A stretch of 64,000 nucleotides of DNA from Planctomycetota bacterium (GCA_014238905.1 JABAAE010000011.1:104865-168864); one strand, 5' to 3'. Counted from the stretch's first letter, positions 17,394-26,992 are shown. The notes: a model not told the origin generated them from the letters alone. Numbers and translations are program-made.

Positions 17394-17981
17394 TTAGCCT
17401 CGTTGTTTTTCCATGAAAATCATCATTAAAAGCCCCATCAGATGGATGATCTCTTCTTCAGGCGATACCTCGGCGAGTTTGTCAATCGTAAACAACCCTC
17501 CCCAAAGGCTGGGTGATTTCGTGATCCGGAATACGTCTTGTCCCGCGGCATTAGTGACAAGGTAAGAAGGATTGAATAGATAATTGCAAAACAAGCCTAG
17601 CACGGGTATATCACCGAGGAACGAATCAAGCACCTTGGCAAACGGATTTTCTTCATGAATGGTTGCCAACTGAGCTCCAATTCCGTCTTTAAGCTGGTAG
17701 GTGGCCTTCCAGAAAGATCTCATTCCTTCCCTTTTGATGGAACCGATGGTCTCGTTGTCTTCGGTAAAAAAGGTGTAGATCGCTCGAAAATCAATTACCC
17801 GGTCGGCCTTGATATTGCAAACCCGTTTGGATTGGGTTTTATCCCGGAATACTTCCAATTGTTCTTTTAGTTTCAATAATTTTTGACGTGCGAACGCAAC
17901 GGAGTTGCCGTCGTTATCCACCAACGAAGCTTGTCGGGCTAACGAAAACACCTTGAAATTCAAAACGATTGGATAATTCAT
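17394..17981 (-). CDS. LURP-one/tubby-C-like protein
   Basis: A 195-residue protein that fits the LURP-one-related fold (a 12-strand beta-barrel around a central hydrophobic helix, as in tubby C-terminal domains). Seen: an N-terminal Val-Phe-Ser-Leu-Ala-Arg-Gln strand, Leu-Val-Asp-Asn-Asp-Gly-Asn, repeated hydrophobic strands with charged turns (Ser-Ile-Lys-Arg-Glu-Gly), and a C-terminal Leu-Met-Gly-Leu-Leu-Met-Met-Ile-Phe helix. The family binds membranes or phospholipids in eukaryotes; the bacterial role is unknown. It lies downstream of the 1153-residue minus-strand gene with a gap of about 190 bp. The family call rests on pattern only. Confidence 0.5.
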   Translation of the reverse strand: MNYPIVLNFKVFSLARQASLVDNDGNSVAFARQKLLKLKEQLEVFRDKTQSKRVCNIKADRVIDFRAIYTFFTEDNETIGSIKREGMRSFWKATYQLKDGIGAQLATIHEENPFAKVLDSFLGDIPVLGLFCNYLFNPSYLVTNAAGQDVFRITKSPSLWGGLFTIDKLAEVSPEEEIIHLMGLLMMIFMEKQRG

Positions 17982-18174
17982 TCGTTAGCTCCTAACGAAA
18001 AAGAAAAAAAGTGAGGGGTAACCTCTGCGAAGATGACCGTATTGAGTGCAAGTATAACATGTTCTTCGCTGTTAAATCGCTGAATGCCAATACGTAGACC
18101 ATCCCAGGTCCTCCAAGCAGGATCTGGTACCAAGGTCGTTTCCTCTGTTGCGTGTATTGGGTGATCCCGATTCT

Positions 18175-21100
18175 CTAAAGATTGGGCTCAGCACCGAGCG
18201 TTCCCTGAAGCCAGTCGCGATACTGATCCGCTTCGACTCGCTCCAGTTCATGGCGGGCAAAAGTCAGTTTGTCGTCGAGTTTGTGTGCAACTTTGAGCCG
18301 ATCTTGAGTTTTGTCTGTAACCTGTTGCAGATAATCGATATGGCGTTTCCACAAGACGATGTCCCGCGACTGTTTCTCGGCGATTCGTTGCTGGTACCAA
18401 TCGCTCTTGAGCAAGTAATCAAGTGTAAACATTCTACGGAATTCAGGGTCCTCGATTTTTAACCCGTCATGATCACCATAAGCCATGATATGCAATAGAG
18501 ACTGGAGCGGTGGACAGGCCGATTCAATCGAACCGTCCTCAAAATAACGGGTTGCTATTCGAACATGCGCCTCACAGATGTACTTAATTCCATCAACAAA
18601 TTCCTCATGGTTCTGGGTTTCAGGTTTTAAGATTTGCTCGTCAAAAACCTTGGTGGGATTATCAAAAACCCTGCCGAAAAATGTCCTTAGAAATCGGTGG
18701 GTAATGCGGTATCCAAGCCGACTGGCCAAAATGGTTTCCCCTTCGACTTCAAAATCATCTATTTTCTGCAGGAGTCCGTTATCGATCATGAACTGGGGAT
18801 TTCGTTCATCCGGCATGAGTCGACACCAAACTTCCGGAATGACGAGGCTGATGTCGTGATCGACTTGGAAATTCGGGCCAATATGCCCTGCCGGTGTCGA
18901 AAAACCATGTAGATTGGTCAGGATGTAACTGACCAACGCCGTATTAAGATCTGCCGTTGGCCTCAACATGTTGAAAGGCCCTTTGGTCATCGCACCTTCA
19001 CTTCCTGCGCCGGTGGTCGACGGACTTTTCCCGGTAAGTGACGAGATGAAGTCCATGAAGAGTTCTGGTAGTTCCTGGTAGTGGAGAGGGTTGTAGACGG
19101 CGAGTGCACGGATGCCATTTTTCATGTCTGCAGCGTTGTTTCGCCGACCGAGGAGAACCGAAAGTACCGGGATATAAAGCGGGCGTTCTTTAGGTTGGCC
19201 TCGATAGAATCGCATTCCCATCTTCGAAGCATAATCACCTAGTGGATCCAGCAGGTCAGGTCGTTTCTGAAGATAACGAGGGTTTTTGGTTGGCTTCCCG
19301 TCAACGATTCTAGGATTGGCTGAACTGACGGCGTAGTCGGTCGATGAGTGATTGAGGGAACTTAAGGTCTGTCGCATGGGTTCGGTGAATTGGTCAAACG
19401 TCACCGCCAAGTTGACCATTTCATCGACCTGTTTCCGGTTGAGAGGTTCGAAATTAGATATGAAATTGTCCTGCTTGGAAAAATCTTTTTCGGTCTGCTT
19501 ATCCATGCCACGGTTGATTGCCTCATCAGGCCGCTGGAATAATCGATATTCGCAATTGGCAATGAACTTGACGCCGTTTGCTTGATGGAACCACTCAGGG
19601 AGTTCAGCAAGTTGATGGGCAGGCACTACGGTTGAAACGCTGATGTCGTCTTCGGTCTGGATTTTTTTTGCGGGAGAAAAATCCTGTCGAAGCTTGAATG
19701 TTCTCCAGCTTTGATCGGGTAAAAGGCCGACTCGCAGATAGGTTCCGACCAATTTTCTGCCATCATGTTTCAATTCATGTCCTAATTCCCCATTAACAAC
19801 ATCGACATTGAAGTGCCGACGCCAATTCCAGTTTGGGTTCGGATCCTGAAATCGCTTGATAATGAAAACAAGGGCATAGATGTGATTCTCAATAGAATTC
19901 AGCCACTGATTGTATTCTTCGGAATAGTCCTTGGACGGCGTGAGGAGCTTGATGACGCTGCCCAGAGTCCGCTGTGTATCGAGAACTTTACGGCATCCGC
20001 TGGCATCGTAAACGGGCCGGTTTGGCATGTCGCCCCGCCAACGGTCTGAGTAGTCTTTGTCAAAAATTTTCTGAACCTTGTCGAAATCTTTTTCGATATC
20101 AACGACGAAGATGGGCCCATACAACATGAAATCGTCGATTGGTTTACTGATTTCGCTTTTACCACCTCCGCTCACCGTGCAGGGTTTGTGGCAAAAAGTC
20201 CCTTCACCCATTGTGCCGACCAGTCGCCACGAGGGTGCACCACCATGTTTTTCCATGCGAACCTGGTATCCCGATGGCCCCATGTAGACTTTTTCAGGCA
20301 ACAGTGGAATGCTCTTGGTCTCCCCTTTCAAGGTCCAGGTTATCTCTTGAGTGGTTAGGGACGCGACCGAATTTTCGTTGACGTAGATCAAGTCTGGGAA
20401 TTGGCGGTCGACCGCGTAACCATCGGTTTTGACGTCTAGTTGATCAGCGTACTCGGCGGCAATGTCGTCAAAGGTCCGCTGGTTGTACTTGTGACTGTTA
20501 AACGCGAATTCATTTCCCAAAGCGTAACTGACAAAAGCAATAGCGCCGCCGGCATGTTCTTCTTCGGCATTTCCATAGAGATTGGCTGCGAAACTGACCT
20601 GTGTCTTGACTTCTTTTTTGCAGTAACCGAAATAGTTGTCAGCGATCAGGGTGACGACAACACCAGCTTTCGATCGGCATGTGATTTTGAAGGGCGTTCC
20701 ATCGTTGTAGATCTCCGATTTGTCTTTCCAGCACATGCTGTCGCGACGTTGTCTGTCGGTGGCGTTATCGAAATGGGGAAGACCCACCGATTCTTTGGTT
20801 AATTCCAGCAGATGAGGAGCCAGAATGACCACGCCAGAATGGCCCGTCCAATGTTCCACATCAACCCCGGCGTCATTACTTAGTTCAAATGGACAGCCGG
20901 CATTACCGAAGATGGACTCCACGAAATCCAAATTGCTAACCAACCCGCCCGGTGCAAAGAAACGGACCTCCATTGATTTTTGCGGCGAGAGTCCAGGGAC
21001 TTCCGGGCAAACCAGCGGCCGCAGTAATAATGAGACAAAACTGCTCTTGGGACCTTGCAGACCCTGAAGATATGGGAGGTCGGCGAGTTCTTTTGGCAGC

Positions 21101-21636
21101 GTGACGGCGTGTTGGAACAGCTTGGCAAAGACAATCTTGGGGACCTCCAGTTTGTCGCCGGCAATAGGCAGTCCGCCCTCGACAATATGAAACGTTCCTT
21201 TGGTGGTTCTTCGATCATGGATCGGATTATGAAGGACGCCGTTGACGGTACGGTAGGAATCGACGCAGGCGTTTTGGAAATGATCTTCATTGGCTGGCAG
21301 GGAAAGTTCTCTGGCGACACCATGGCGATCCAGCGAGAGGCAGTTGGTCGGCAATCTCAGTGGCTTGGTGAGATTTAATTCATCAAAATAGGAATAAAGA
21401 AAGTTTTCAATGCGTCGATCCGAAGCGCATTTGAAATCGTCCATTGCGTCGAATCGTCGGTGGATGGACCGTAGTAACGCCTCGGACTTCCTTGACTCCT
21501 GTTTGGATTGGGGCTTCTCCGGGGTAGCCAGACCATTGACGGCCAACAGTAGATCTATGTAGTTCCTGATCGATTCGCTTGACCGTGCGTTGGAATCGGC
21601 TCTCCAGCCCAACGCGGTTTCAAAATCCATTTGCAT
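18175..21636 (-). CDS. putative PPi-type phosphoenolpyruvate carboxykinase
   Basis: A large soluble protein, 1153 residues from ATG at 21636. The frame extends 43 codons further upstream, but that part is basic and low in conservation character and no start has a strong ribosome-binding site. A glycine-rich phosphate-loop-like motif, Thr-Val-Ser-Gly-Gly-Gly-Lys-Ser-Glu-Ile-Ser-Lys, lies near residues 487-498, preceded by Gly-Thr-Phe-Cys-His-Lys-Pro-Cys. Size, single-chain layout and this motif fit the pyrophosphate-dependent PEP carboxykinases known from Entamoeba and Propionibacterium (about 130 kDa, unrelated overall to ATP/GTP enzymes). If correct, it interconverts oxaloacetate and PEP using PPi/Pi. 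No signal peptide or TM segment. The family call is from memory of the motif and needs a profile search; otherwise it is a large conserved hypothetical. Confidence 0.55.
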   Translation of the reverse strand: MQMDFETALGWRADSNARSSESIRNYIDLLLAVNGLATPEKPQSKQESRKSEALLRSIHRRFDAMDDFKCASDRRIENFLYSYFDELNLTKPLRLPTNCLSLDRHGVARELSLPANEDHFQNACVDSYRTVNGVLHNPIHDRRTTKGTFHIVEGGLPIAGDKLEVPKIVFAKLFQHAVTLPKELADLPYLQGLQGPKSSFVSLLLRPLVCPEVPGLSPQKSMEVRFFAPGGLVSNLDFVESIFGNAGCPFELSNDAGVDVEHWTGHSGVVILAPHLLELTKESVGLPHFDNATDRQRRDSMCWKDKSEIYNDGTPFKITCRSKAGVVVTLIADNYFGYCKKEVKTQVSFAANLYGNAEEEHAGGAIAFVSYALGNEFAFNSHKYNQRTFDDIAAEYADQLDVKTDGYAVDRQFPDLIYVNENSVASLTTQEITWTLKGETKSIPLLPEKVYMGPSGYQVRMEKHGGAPSWRLVGTMGEGTFCHKPCTVSGGGKSEISKPIDDFMLYGPIFVVDIEKDFDKVQKIFDKDYSDRWRGDMPNRPVYDASGCRKVLDTQRTLGSVIKLLTPSKDYSEEYNQWLNSIENHIYALVFIIKRFQDPNPNWNWRRHFNVDVVNGELGHELKHDGRKLVGTYLRVGLLPDQSWRTFKLRQDFSPAKKIQTEDDISVSTVVPAHQLAELPEWFHQANGVKFIANCEYRLFQRPDEAINRGMDKQTEKDFSKQDNFISNFEPLNRKQVDEMVNLAVTFDQFTEPMRQTLSSLNHSSTDYAVSSANPRIVDGKPTKNPRYLQKRPDLLDPLGDYASKMGMRFYRGQPKERPLYIPVLSVLLGRRNNAADMKNGIRALAVYNPLHYQELPELFMDFISSLTGKSPSTTGAGSEGAMTKGPFNMLRPTADLNTALVSYILTNLHGFSTPAGHIGPNFQVDHDISLVIPEVWCRLMPDERNPQFMIDNGLLQKIDDFEVEGETILASRLGYRITHRFLRTFFGRVFDNPTKVFDEQILKPETQNHEEFVDGIKYICEAHVRIATRYFEDGSIESACPPLQSLLHIMAYGDHDGLKIEDPEFRRMFTLDYLLKSDWYQQRIAEKQSRDIVLWKRHIDYLQQVTDKTQDRLKVAHKLDDKLTFARHELERVEADQYRDWLQGTLGAEPNL

Positions 21637-22020
21637 GATGACTTTACAAGTAAGTTGTTGGGCGATTTTTAATTTCAGCCTACTCTTTGACGGATGCCTG
21701 ATTCTTCCGTTGAGAATGCCAGACAGGTCCGGGTTGGAGTAAGATGTCGCGCCTAGGTGGCGCAAAAGACGATAAATTCATCACTTCACCCCGGCCCATT
21801 ATCGTTAGGCCGCGGATCCATAATCGAAACGATTTATTGTCTTGAAAAAAATGTTTTTGGCAATCAGACCACCACTCACCCAATGGAGAATTGCCTACCC
21901 GAGGATGGGATCGCATCCGTTAAATGCTTGTTAATGGCGAAATACTCTCGCCAAAAGCCCAGGCAGATGTGGATTTTTCCAGCATTGGTGAGGACGGCAA
22001 TTTCTGGCTTGGGCCCGAAC
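21637..22020. other. gene-free spacer upstream of the large minus-strand gene
   Basis: Includes the possible 43-codon upstream extension of the 1153-residue protein (to 21765). The rest has no believable coding frame and no clear promoter, repeat or hairpin. Confidence 0.4.
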
Positions 22021-22878
22021 CTAATCAGTCTTCAGGTTTTTTGCACTCGGAGTCTGTGTTGAACGATGCCACTGCATGTTCCCCGAAGCCGTAGAGGGAG
22101 TTGGTAATTCCTCATTGGATGGCGTGTTGGGTTGGAGTGGGAAATCGAGAATTGCCTGATCGCCGACAATTTCAATGGGCGAGTAGGGAGGATGCCGACT
22201 TTCCTTAAAGGGCGAGTTACTGCGGGAATTATAACAGCAAATCATTGACCAACGGGGGAAATCGCTGTGATTGGGAGCACTGCGGTGTAAAAGATTGGCA
22301 TCGAAGAAAACGGTATCCCCGGGCTCCATCTCCAGGTAGGTCAGTTTTTCCCGTTTTAAAATTTCGTTGACCCGTTCGATATCGGCGCCTGCCTGTTCGC
22401 CGGTCAGCACATGATCGATTCGGCCGTAAAGATGAGATTGCTCAATTACCTGAAGGCAGCCGTTTTCCTTTGTGGCCCTGTCGACAGCTATAAAAGCGCT
22501 CATTAATTGAGGTTTTAGTACAGCATTCTGATACCAGTATCCGTAGTCCTGGTGCCACGCCCAAGCACCGCCAACTTTGGCATCCTTCATAATCATCTTG
22601 GAATGATAATGGTAGGGTTCATCTTTGAGGATCGACGAGGCGACTTCAAATATCCTGCGGGAGCGGGAAAAAGCACCATAGATTCCATCACCAGGTTGAT
22701 TCCAGAGTGAAAGGCGTATCTGGTTCCCTTGACCGTCATTGCGGTCGTAGGAGTTGCGGTCCATGTCGTGGTCGGACTTGGCGTGCGATCGCAGTCGGTC
22801 GATTTCCGGTTCGGAGAAAAGTCTCTTGGCAACATGAAAACCCAAGTCCGAATATTCTGCCAATTGTTGTTCGTTCAA
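22021..22878 (-). CDS. phytanoyl-CoA dioxygenase (PhyH) family protein
   Basis: A 285-residue Fe(II)/2-oxoglutarate-dependent oxygenase. The iron facial triad is visible: His109-x-Asp111 in Trp-His-Gln-Asp-Tyr-Gly and the distal His198 in Leu-Leu-His-Arg-Ser-Ala. Arg209 (Pro-Arg-Trp-Ser) is a good candidate to bind 2-oxoglutarate. The Gly-Asp-Thr-Val-Phe-Phe strand precedes the distal His, as expected. Family members hydroxylate a wide range of lipids and small molecules; the substrate cannot be read. The gene sits 53 bp downstream of the CehA/McbA-like gene on the same strand, so they may be co-transcribed. Confidence 0.92.
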   Translation of the reverse strand: MNEQQLAEYSDLGFHVAKRLFSEPEIDRLRSHAKSDHDMDRNSYDRNDGQGNQIRLSLWNQPGDGIYGAFSRSRRIFEVASSILKDEPYHYHSKMIMKDAKVGGAWAWHQDYGYWYQNAVLKPQLMSAFIAVDRATKENGCLQVIEQSHLYGRIDHVLTGEQAGADIERVNEILKREKLTYLEMEPGDTVFFDANLLHRSAPNHSDFPRWSMICCYNSRSNSPFKESRHPPYSPIEIVGDQAILDFPLQPNTPSNEELPTPSTASGNMQWHRSTQTPSAKNLKTD

Positions 22879-22931
22879 AGCGTCTTCCTTATTAATTCAT
22901 TGCCGTTAGGTGTTTCAATGGAAAGCAATCT

Positions 22932-25388
22932 TTATTCCTGCATCTGGGAAAGTCGTTTGCGGTACTCTTGCTTTGCAAAGTCAAAGGCTGCGCGGGCTTG
23001 TTTTCTTTCATGAGGCCGGATGTTGCGTACTTTGGAGTTCCAGCAAACATCGATGGCATCAATACACCATTGGGCAGATTTTGGATTGGCTCGAATCGGT
23101 TTGGAGTCCACTTCCACAAAAATAGGATTGGTGTGGCAGGTTGGAAAAATTCGTATGGCAACCCAGCTCGATTCTTTGATCTGATAGTCGAATTGCACGT
23201 CGTTCAGCTGTCCGTCGGCGGTGATCTCGGTCTTGGCAACTGCTTCTCCATTGACAATCAGTTCAACGGGGACTTTTTGCGAGTTGCCAATTCTGGATCG
23301 TTCAACGTGCCAATATGGCTTTTGAGAAAGAGGTCGATTACGAATGGTGTTGTTAGGTTGTTTTGCCAGTAGGGCAGCCACCTTGGCTGTGATCTTCAGT
23401 TTTTCGCCATTTGCAGCGTTCATATAACCTGCTCGGCGGTCGTCGCCTTTCGAACCGACTTCGAATCCGTTGGCCTTGAAGTCGAGAACGTGGCTAAGTC
23501 CGTCGCCGACATAGCTTCTGCCATCTCGCAGTCCATGCACCCAGTTCTCGTAGGTTAGCTCCTGACCCTTGGGCAGTTTGACATAAACGCGGCCCAACCC
23601 GACTCGGTCACCGTAAATACAAGGAAAATCGGTCTCGCCGCTGATCCGGCAATCGTAGCCGCAGTTAAGTGTGTGGTACCAAACACTCAGTTCCCATGTG
23701 ATTGGCGTATCAACCGAGGAGATGAAATCACACGCATCGTGGCAGACATCAACCACGTACTCGTTGGCGCCAATTCCATCGAATTTGGGCATTTCAAAGC
23801 TGGGAATTTGGTCGCCAGGTACTTGTAGTCCCCAACCGCTATGTGAGAAGCCGACAACGCCACCCTGTTTTTTTCCCCATTGTAGAACGGGTAAATCCCA
23901 GCTAGGCCATTCTTCAATCCGAGATGTTTTTTTTCCTTTGAATTGAATCGAATTGAACTCGAATTCCACTGGTGATGGATAGGAGTAGTCATCTTCATTT
24001 AGATTCAGCAAGCAGAGATGACCGCAATGCGAGGATGGAAATCCAGAAACCTCCACGTCGTATCTCATCAGGTAATTCGGCAGCGATAGCCCATGTGTTT
24101 TACCATCGAAAAATTCTTTCTGATAATACCAACAGGGACCCCAGGAAAGAACGCAGCCTACATTGAGATCTTCACCCATGATGTGACGCATCATGTCTTC
24201 TGGTGTCACGCCCTCGGTTGGAGATTCATAATGAGCACACCCGGCTGCGTGGACATGATGATCGCCGGAAAACCAACGATGATCAATCGCCTTGATCCAA
24301 CGCTTTAATCGGAACGACTCACGGTGCGAAGTTTTGTTGGGAACAGTGATCGTTCGTTTCAGGATTCGATATTCTGGACCACGGGTGTAGGCAACATCGT
24401 ATTGTCCGGGGGCTAGGACGATCTTCTCTCCGTTTTTCCGGTAGATCTGATCATGAAAAAAGAAGTCAGGTGCCAGTCGCCTCGATTTAGCGGGATAGAC
24501 ACGACCATTTCGGTCTCTGATAACCAGCTGACCTGTGGTGGGTGTTCCGTCATCGTCAAGAATTTCCAAGGTGATGGGGACTCCGGGCTGGCAATCGAAC
24601 AGGATTGCAACTTCATTTCGAAACCCGATATCCTGGGTGCCCTGGCCAACATTGAAAGAGATATTTGCTTCTCTTTTACCACGGTCGCGTGAATAAATTT
24701 GAATGATGCGGTATTCCACTAACAAACCGGAAAGAGATTTACGTAACGGTTGATTGTCATACATGGCGACATCACACCAACGATCCAGCACATCCGATTT
24801 GGAAATGCTTGGTTTCGGATCGGGGCTGCCAGAGGATCGTTTGTAAACGGGGCCTGCGTTGGGGCTTTGGACTTTGAGTTGAGCTGTGACGCCCGCCTCG
24901 TTGTGGACTTTGACAAGGAATACTGACCATCCTTGTTGAAACAGTTTTTTTGGCGCAGCTCCTGGTGAAACCTTGACCCTGCTTTCCGGGTTGATGTTGA
25001 CGTGAGCGACCACCAACCGGTCAAGGACGTTCTGGATATCCTTGCCGACTGTCGGGGCCGTTGAATTAAGCAGTTCATCTAGTTTTTTTTGTTGATCGAC
25101 TGGAAGTGGCTGACCCAGATAGCTCAACGTCTCGGCGATCCGCTGAACCTGCGATTTGAATGGCTGAGGATCCACTCCGGCAATCAGGTTGGGCTCCTGT
25201 GCCAAACTTTTTGTGCCCAGCGTCAATAGCAGGCAGGTGACAGCCGCGTAACAGGATTTTCTTGCCGGTAACGTCCACCGAGAGAGGGTTGTTGACTGCT
25301 TTGTCGCGGCTCCAGCGATGAGCGGACCCGAATCCGCAGACTCTTGGTGGTTGATTTCAGCAAATGGCAACATGGTGCTAGCTTTCAT
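22932..25388 (-). CDS. secreted CehA/McbA-like metallohydrolase-domain protein
   Basis: An 818-residue exported protein with a PHP-type metallohydrolase-like domain in its middle. The signature is Trp-Phe-Ser-Gly-Asp-His-His-Val-His (His pair at about 377-380), typical of the CehA/McbA group named after carbamate hydrolases. A signal-anchor (about residues 42-63, Cys-Tyr-Ala-Ala-Val-Thr-Cys-Leu-Leu-Leu-Thr-Leu) lies unusually far from ATG 25388; a later start is possible but none has a good ribosome-binding site. The N-terminal third is beta-rich with an Ig-like look; the C-terminal ~200 residues carry another beta domain. Large family members of this kind are common in planctomycetes and their substrates are unknown. 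Confidence 0.78.
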   Translation of the reverse strand: MKASTMLPFAEINHQESADSGPLIAGAATKQSTTLSRWTLPARKSCYAAVTCLLLTLGTKSLAQEPNLIAGVDPQPFKSQVQRIAETLSYLGQPLPVDQQKKLDELLNSTAPTVGKDIQNVLDRLVVAHVNINPESRVKVSPGAAPKKLFQQGWSVFLVKVHNEAGVTAQLKVQSPNAGPVYKRSSGSPDPKPSISKSDVLDRWCDVAMYDNQPLRKSLSGLLVEYRIIQIYSRDRGKREANISFNVGQGTQDIGFRNEVAILFDCQPGVPITLEILDDDGTPTTGQLVIRDRNGRVYPAKSRRLAPDFFFHDQIYRKNGEKIVLAPGQYDVAYTRGPEYRILKRTITVPNKTSHRESFRLKRWIKAIDHRWFSGDHHVHAAGCAHYESPTEGVTPEDMMRHIMGEDLNVGCVLSWGPCWYYQKEFFDGKTHGLSLPNYLMRYDVEVSGFPSSHCGHLCLLNLNEDDYSYPSPVEFEFNSIQFKGKKTSRIEEWPSWDLPVLQWGKKQGGVVGFSHSGWGLQVPGDQIPSFEMPKFDGIGANEYVVDVCHDACDFISSVDTPITWELSVWYHTLNCGYDCRISGETDFPCIYGDRVGLGRVYVKLPKGQELTYENWVHGLRDGRSYVGDGLSHVLDFKANGFEVGSKGDDRRAGYMNAANGEKLKITAKVAALLAKQPNNTIRNRPLSQKPYWHVERSRIGNSQKVPVELIVNGEAVAKTEITADGQLNDVQFDYQIKESSWVAIRIFPTCHTNPIFVEVDSKPIRANPKSAQWCIDAIDVCWNSKVRNIRPHERKQARAAFDFAKQEYRKRLSQMQE

Positions 25389-25536
25389 TGAAACGGACTG
25401 ATTAGTCAAGTCAAACGCTTCAGGCTGCGATCTACAGGCTGAATCCAATCAATCTACTCGAATTCAAGTAGTCGGCGCGGGCCGTATTTGTTAGATTCTG
25501 CCACCAATCCTCGTAGAAATCAAAGGACTGAAACCC

Positions 25537-26436
25537 ATTCGAGCATTAGTTTTCATTTATCTGGTGGTTTTTTTGCCAACCGGTTGTAGCGTTTTTCGTA
25601 CGACCGCCGTTGATCAAAACGTCCACATTTCACGAGAACTGACTTTGCAGGGTTTGCAGTCTTGTCATCAGCAGAATTGCACCGAAGCAGAAGGACTTTT
25701 CAGCAGAGCAGTCAAATCAGATCCAAATAACATCGAAGCGAGGATGAACCTGGCTGATAAATACCGGGAGAGAGGGGCGATTCGGGCGGCGATTTTGCAA
25801 CTGGAGCAGTCCTTGGAAATCGCCCCGGAGAATGTGTTGGCGACTGTCAAGTTGGGGGAATGTTACAGCGAAACCAATCAAATCGCCGCGGCACATCAAT
25901 TAGCATTGACGGCGCTGAGGTTGGATCGTGAATTGATTGCCGGTTGGCTACTCAAGGCTCGTACGTTGCGGCAGATGGGACGCCGTGAAGATGCTCTTGC
26001 TGATTATCAACAGGCGATCCGGATTAATCCAGACGATGATCAGGCTCCAATGGCAATGGCGACACTCTATCAGGAATTGGGGAGACCGCTGAGAGCGTTA
26101 ACGACGTTGGACCGAATTGCAGGCGGCTACACTGAGGCGGATGTTCCGGATTCAATTTTGATTCAACAGGCTGTTGCCCTTCGGCAAATGAAAAGAACTT
26201 CCGACGCCATTTCAAGGTTGGAGTCGGGGTTTCAACGCGAAGGATATTCCGAGGCCGTGGCAGAGTTCTATATCGCTGCTCTGTTGGAAACCAACCAACA
26301 CGAAAAGGCTCTGTCTGCGATTCAGTTAGCCGCCTATCAGTATCCCGGTAGCGCCGGTATTAATCGATTGGCGGCAAGCCTGCCAAGTGTCGATCGTCCG
26401 AGCTTGGCGCTAAACCAACGTGGTTTTTTAAAGTAG
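25537..26436 (+). CDS. TPR lipoprotein with non-canonical start
   Basis: About 299 residues: a lipoprotein signal (hydrophobic Ala-Leu-Val-Phe-Ile-Tyr-Leu-Val-Val-Phe, lipobox Leu-Pro-Thr-Gly-Cys) followed by six or seven TPR units (Ala-Glu-Gly-Leu-Phe-Ser-Arg-Ala, Asp-Pro-Asn-Asn and similar repeats to about residue 270). The first ordinary start in frame is GTG at 25564, which would leave only six residues before the lipobox Cys and so destroy the signal. ATT at 25537 lies nine bases after AAAGGA (25522-25527) and gives a complete signal; CTG at 25528 is too close to that site. The start is therefore inferred. Role: periplasmic interaction scaffold. Confidence 0.7.
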   Translation: MRALVFIYLVVFLPTGCSVFRTTAVDQNVHISRELTLQGLQSCHQQNCTEAEGLFSRAVKSDPNNIEARMNLADKYRERGAIRAAILQLEQSLEIAPENVLATVKLGECYSETNQIAAAHQLALTALRLDRELIAGWLLKARTLRQMGRREDALADYQQAIRINPDDDQAPMAMATLYQELGRPLRALTTLDRIAGGYTEADVPDSILIQQAVALRQMKRTSDAISRLESGFQREGYSEAVAEFYIAALLETNQHEKALSAIQLAAYQYPGSAGINRLAASLPSVDRPSLALNQRGFLK

Positions 26437-26710
26437 CCGAAGCCGTTGTTGTTCTGAACGGATTCACTGCGGTGATCTGCTTGAGAGAGGTCCGGCGTAG
26501 GGCGGATGACCTACCGGTTCCATTGGATAGGCTCTGGCTCGGGAGCTGAGATGTTGGTTTCCAAAATCCTGTTTTGCCCCGTTTGACAGGAAAAATCGTT
26601 ACAAACCGAATCTGCTGGCAGGTAATTATACCGCCGGATGCAATCCGTTGTGATGTTGATTAACTGTGACGTAGGATTCAGGTGATGCTACGTCTTAAAG
26701 GGGTAAAGAA

Positions 26711-26992
26711 ATGATCGATCAAACCAATTCTCAATCCACGCCGTTTAACCTCAACACTCCAACAAAAAACCACTCTGATGAATCCAGAGCGGACTTTAAT
26801 GATCGTCGTAGAGGGGCAGGCATCTCTCCCTCTGGCGAGAGAAGGCAGTTTGCCTCGACTTATGACGATTTGAGCGTGTCTGCCAAGGAGTTAGGCGAAG
26901 CCGTCGATCAGTATAAACTCTTGAATCGTCGCCGGTACGTCAATTACGAAGAGTTGTTGGTTGTCATCGAGTCACTCGGCTATTCGCGTTAA
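26711..26992 (+). CDS. small conserved-looking hydrophilic protein
   Basis: A 93-residue protein without signal or membrane segment. AAAGGGG (26697-26703) precedes ATG 26711, a strong site. The first ~45 residues are Asn/Ser/Arg-rich and probably disordered; residues 50-93 form two amphipathic helices (Leu-Ser-Val-Ser-Ala-Lys-Glu-Leu-Gly-Glu-Ala-Val, then Glu-Glu-Leu-Leu-Val-Val-Ile-Glu-Ser-Leu-Gly-Tyr). Function unknown; a small regulator or adaptor is possible. Confidence 0.7.
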   Translation: MIDQTNSQSTPFNLNTPTKNHSDESRADFNDRRRGAGISPSGERRQFASTYDDLSVSAKELGEAVDQYKLLNRRRYVNYEELLVVIESLGYSR

